A stretch of 7,049 nt of DNA from an uncultured Clostridia bacterium (GTDB lineage: Bacteria > Bacillota > Clostridia > Oscillospirales > Oscillospiraceae): NCBI GenBank assembly GCA_946187475.1, contig CAMHRJ010000115.1:1-7049 (forward strand), given 5' to 3'. Positions 5,946 to 7,049 of the stretch are shown one piece after another. Within the stretch, counting starts at the first letter, position 1; every line of letters begins with the position of its first letter. The position numbers were made by a program, and so were the translations under genes. The notes beneath the pieces were generated by a model, which saw only the letters and a list, made by a program, of their open reading frames with translations, ran no database searches and was not told the DNA's origin.

Positions 5946-5981
5946 CAGCTTCAGTATACCATCCGCAGCCAAAAATGTCCA
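5946..5981 (-). promoter_or_regulatory. Promoter of gntR (near-leaderless transcript)
   Basis: On the minus strand TGGACA (5981-5976) and TATACT (5958-5953) are 17 bases apart. The predicted start near 5946 is only about 3 bases before the ATG, leaving no room for a ribosome binding site. Operator 3 is centred about 54 bases upstream of this start. Confidence 0.7.
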
Positions 5982-5993
5982 GAGAAAAAGAAA

Positions 5994-6007
5994 TTTGGTC
6001 AACCAAT
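5994..6007. promoter_or_regulatory. GntR/FadR-type operator 3 (upstream of permease -35)
   Basis: TTTGGT-CA-ACCAAT matches the palindrome except at the outermost base. It abuts the -35 box of the plus-strand permease promoter (centre about -43.5) and lies upstream of the gntR promoter. Confidence 0.8.
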
Positions 6008-6008
6008 C

Positions 6009-6044
6009 TTGACAAGGGTGCGGGTTTCTGCTACAATATCTCTA
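6009..6044 (+). promoter_or_regulatory. Promoter of the lactate permease remnant
   Basis: TTGACA (6009-6014) and TACAAT (6032-6037) are separated by exactly 17 bases, with an inferred start near 6044. Operators 3 and 4 bracket it on both sides, a layout suited to tight repression. Confidence 0.88.
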
Positions 6045-6046
6045 CA

Positions 6047-6060
6047 ATTGGTCAACCAAT
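6047..6060. promoter_or_regulatory. GntR/FadR-type operator 4 (permease start site)
   Basis: ATTGGT-CA-ACCAAT is a perfect palindrome with a 2-base centre, located at about +10 of the permease transcript. It is 53 bp centre to centre from operator 3, close to five helical turns. Confidence 0.85.
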
Positions 6061-6081
6061 AGCGCAAACTGGAGGATTTCC

Positions 6082-6719
6082 ATGGTTCTGAACTTTCTTC
6101 TGGCGCTGCTGCCGATCATCTGGCTGTTCATCGCCTTCCTGGTGCTGAAGCTGCCGGGGCACATCGGCTGTCTGATCGCGCTGGTGATCGCCGTCTGTGA
6201 GAGCATTCTCTTCCAGTTCCTGGGTCTGGGCGGCATGCTCACGGGTCTGGGCGTCGGCGAAGCGCTGACGGCCACGCTGGAGGGCGTGATCACCGCCATC
6301 TGGCCCATCGGCATCATCATCATTGCCGCCATGTTTACCTATAATCTCTGCGTGGAGACCGGCGCCATGGACCGCATCAAGCGGCGCTGACCAGCTCCTT
6401 CTTCCCGGCTCTGGCACCGGTGGTGGGCATCATCGGCACCTTCGTCACCGGCTCCACCACCTCCTCCGGCATTCTCTTTGCGAAGATGCAGACCGAGGTG
6501 GCCGCCCAGATCGGCGCAGACGCCGTGCATCTGGTGGCAGCCAACATGGCCGGCGGCGCCATCGGCAAGCTGATCTCCCCCCAGAGCATCGCCGTGGCCA
6601 TTGCCGCCATCGGTCCGAGCGGCGCGGACGGAAAGATCATGTCCCAGACGGTGAAATACTGCATCCTGTTCGGCCTCATCGTCTGCGTGCTGTCCTATCT
6701 CTCCGCCGTCCTCATTTAA
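6082..6719 (+). pseudogene. lctP: L-lactate permease (LctP family), internally deleted and frameshifted
   Basis: Two separate pieces of a lactate/glycolate permease are present. From the ATG (GGAGG 6 bases upstream) 102 residues encode three hydrophobic segments with the LctP N-terminal pattern, ending at IIAAMFTYNLCVETGAMDRIKRR and a TGA (6388-6390). In another frame, from about 6384 (ALTSSFFPALAPVVG) to the TAA at 6717-6719, about 111 residues match the LctP C-terminus, including FVTGSTTSSGILF and AANMAGGAIGKLISPQSIAVA. Full LctP proteins are about 500-550 residues, so some 300 central residues (about 0.9 kb) are missing and the join is also out of frame. The protein can hardly transport anything. 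The surrounding promoter, operators and terminator look intact, so the loss is probably recent. A ribosomal frameshift would not restore the missing core. An assembly error in the window is a possible alternative. Confidence 0.85.
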
Positions 6720-6748
6720 TTTCGCCAGTCTTTACTCCTCCCGATTGT

Positions 6749-6792
6749 GGTCAGCCAGTCGGGCGCTGACTTTCAGCGATAACATGCTGACC
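6749..6792 (+). other. Nested inverted repeats downstream of the permease remnant
   Basis: GGTCAGC (6749-6755) pairs with GCTGACC (6786-6792). Inside, CGCTGA (6764-6769) and TCAGCG (6773-6778) form a tight hairpin with a CTT loop. The structure sits directly before the terminator. It may be part of the 3' untranslated region fold; no coding potential or known RNA family is recognised. Confidence 0.45.
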
Positions 6793-6793
6793 C

Positions 6794-6836
6794 GTCCCTG
6801 CTGTGACCAGTAACGCAGCAGGGACATTTTTTATTT
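6794..6836 (+). terminator. Terminator of the permease transcript
   Basis: Perfect 10-bp arms GTCCCTGCTG (6794-6803) and CAGCAGGGAC (6816-6825) are followed by ATTTTTTATTT. This is a strong intrinsic terminator for plus-strand transcripts. From here to 6918 I see no gene. Confidence 0.92.
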
Positions 6837-6918
6837 CCGGACGGCCATTTGATCTTCCGGAAAATACTCGCGCTCCATCGCCCTCGGCTTTGCCTCTATA
6901 GCTATGAGGTCTTCAGAT

Positions 6919-6946
6919 AACCGCGCACCCAACCGGGTGCGCGGTT
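6919..6946. terminator. Terminator hairpin after the LysR-type gene, copy of 4410-4439
   Basis: Arms AACCGCGCACCC (6919-6930) and GGGTGCGCGGTT (6935-6946) form a perfect 12-bp stem around AACC. The flanking T-tracts are short in both directions (TTTCCC on plus, TTATC on minus), so efficiency is uncertain. The stem is identical to that at 4411-4438 and only the loop base differs. Confidence 0.75.
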
Positions 6947-6963
6947 TCCCAGTTCGTATGACA

Positions 6964-7049
6964 TTACTCCCCTGCCAATCGTCTTGCGTACTGTACGAAT
7001 TTTTTCGCCGCCGGGGAGAGCGTGCTCCTGTCCGGCAGGAGGATGCCCA
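6964..7049 (-). CDS. LysR-family transcriptional regulator, C-terminal tail only
   Basis: Only 28 codons before a TAA (6966-6964) are in the window. The tail, GILLPDRSTLSPAAKKF then VQYARRLAGE, has the pattern that ends many LysR substrate-binding domains: a short strand, then SPAA followed by an amphipathic last helix. It converges with the permease remnant and is followed by a terminator hairpin. The family call rests on this short stretch, and the target is unknown. Confidence 0.6.
   Translation of the reverse strand, partial: GILLPDRSTLSPAAKKFVQYARRLAGE

Noticed and set aside
5944..6015. TTG start extending gntR by 24 residues
   Set aside because: The extension would read through the gntR promoter and an operator, and the family N-terminus fits the ATG at 5943.
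6082..6719. Programmed frameshift joining the two permease pieces
   Set aside because: No slippery sequence is evident, and a shift would still lack about 300 central residues of the transporter.
6893..6909. Imperfect palindrome CCTC-T-ATAGCTAT-GAGG
   Set aside because: It is short, has a bulge, no neighbouring promoter or T-run, and no match to other sites in the window.

Overview
This window looks like chromosomal DNA of a GC-rich, Gram-positive anaerobe, most plausibly a clostridial gut bacterium of the Oscillospiraceae type. That is an inference from three things: a system II (ResB/CcsA) cytochrome c maturation pair, a membrane-anchored NrfA, and strong AGGAGG-type ribosome binding sites with one TTG start. 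There is no rRNA, tRNA, CRISPR array or insertion sequence.

Positions 1-3728, respiratory block (minus strand). An apparent operon reads nrfA -> resB -> ccsA, with ccsA cut by the left edge. NrfA is a pentaheme ammonia-forming nitrite reductase with the diagnostic first-heme CxxCK site. It carries an extra N-terminal module: a membrane segment followed by an FMN-binding domain with an SGATIT flavinylation motif. No nrfH lies in the operon as far as it is visible, so the flavin domain may replace the usual NrfH electron donor. ResB and CcsA form the heme lyase that attaches heme to CxxCH/CxxCK proteins outside the membrane. A hairpin after nrfA probably lowers resB-ccsA expression relative to nrfA.

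Positions 3660-4440. A divergent Crp/Fnr-family regulator, missed by ATG-only gene finding because it starts with TTG, faces nrfA. A perfect 16-bp palindrome between them is centred at -41.5 from the inferred nrfA start site and about -42.5 from the regulator's own. This is the geometry of class II activation in both directions. A bidirectional terminator separates this block from the next.

Positions 4453-6840, probable lactate block. A FadR/FCD-type GntR regulator (minus) is flanked by four near-identical ATTGGT-N2-ACCAAT operators. Two lie downstream of a strong promoter for a cytidylate-kinase-like protein (minus). Two bracket a strong promoter for an L-lactate permease gene (plus). The permease gene is a remnant: its N-terminal ~100 and C-terminal ~110 residues remain in different frames and the middle ~300 residues are gone, although promoter, operators, ribosome binding site and terminator look intact.

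Positions 6840-7049. A second copy of the AACCGCGCACCC terminator hairpin is followed by the C-terminal tail of a LysR-type regulator (minus strand), cut by the right edge.

Together the genes suggest anaerobic respiration of nitrite to ammonium under Crp/Fnr control, next to a locus that once imported lactate, a possible electron donor. The link between the two blocks is speculative.
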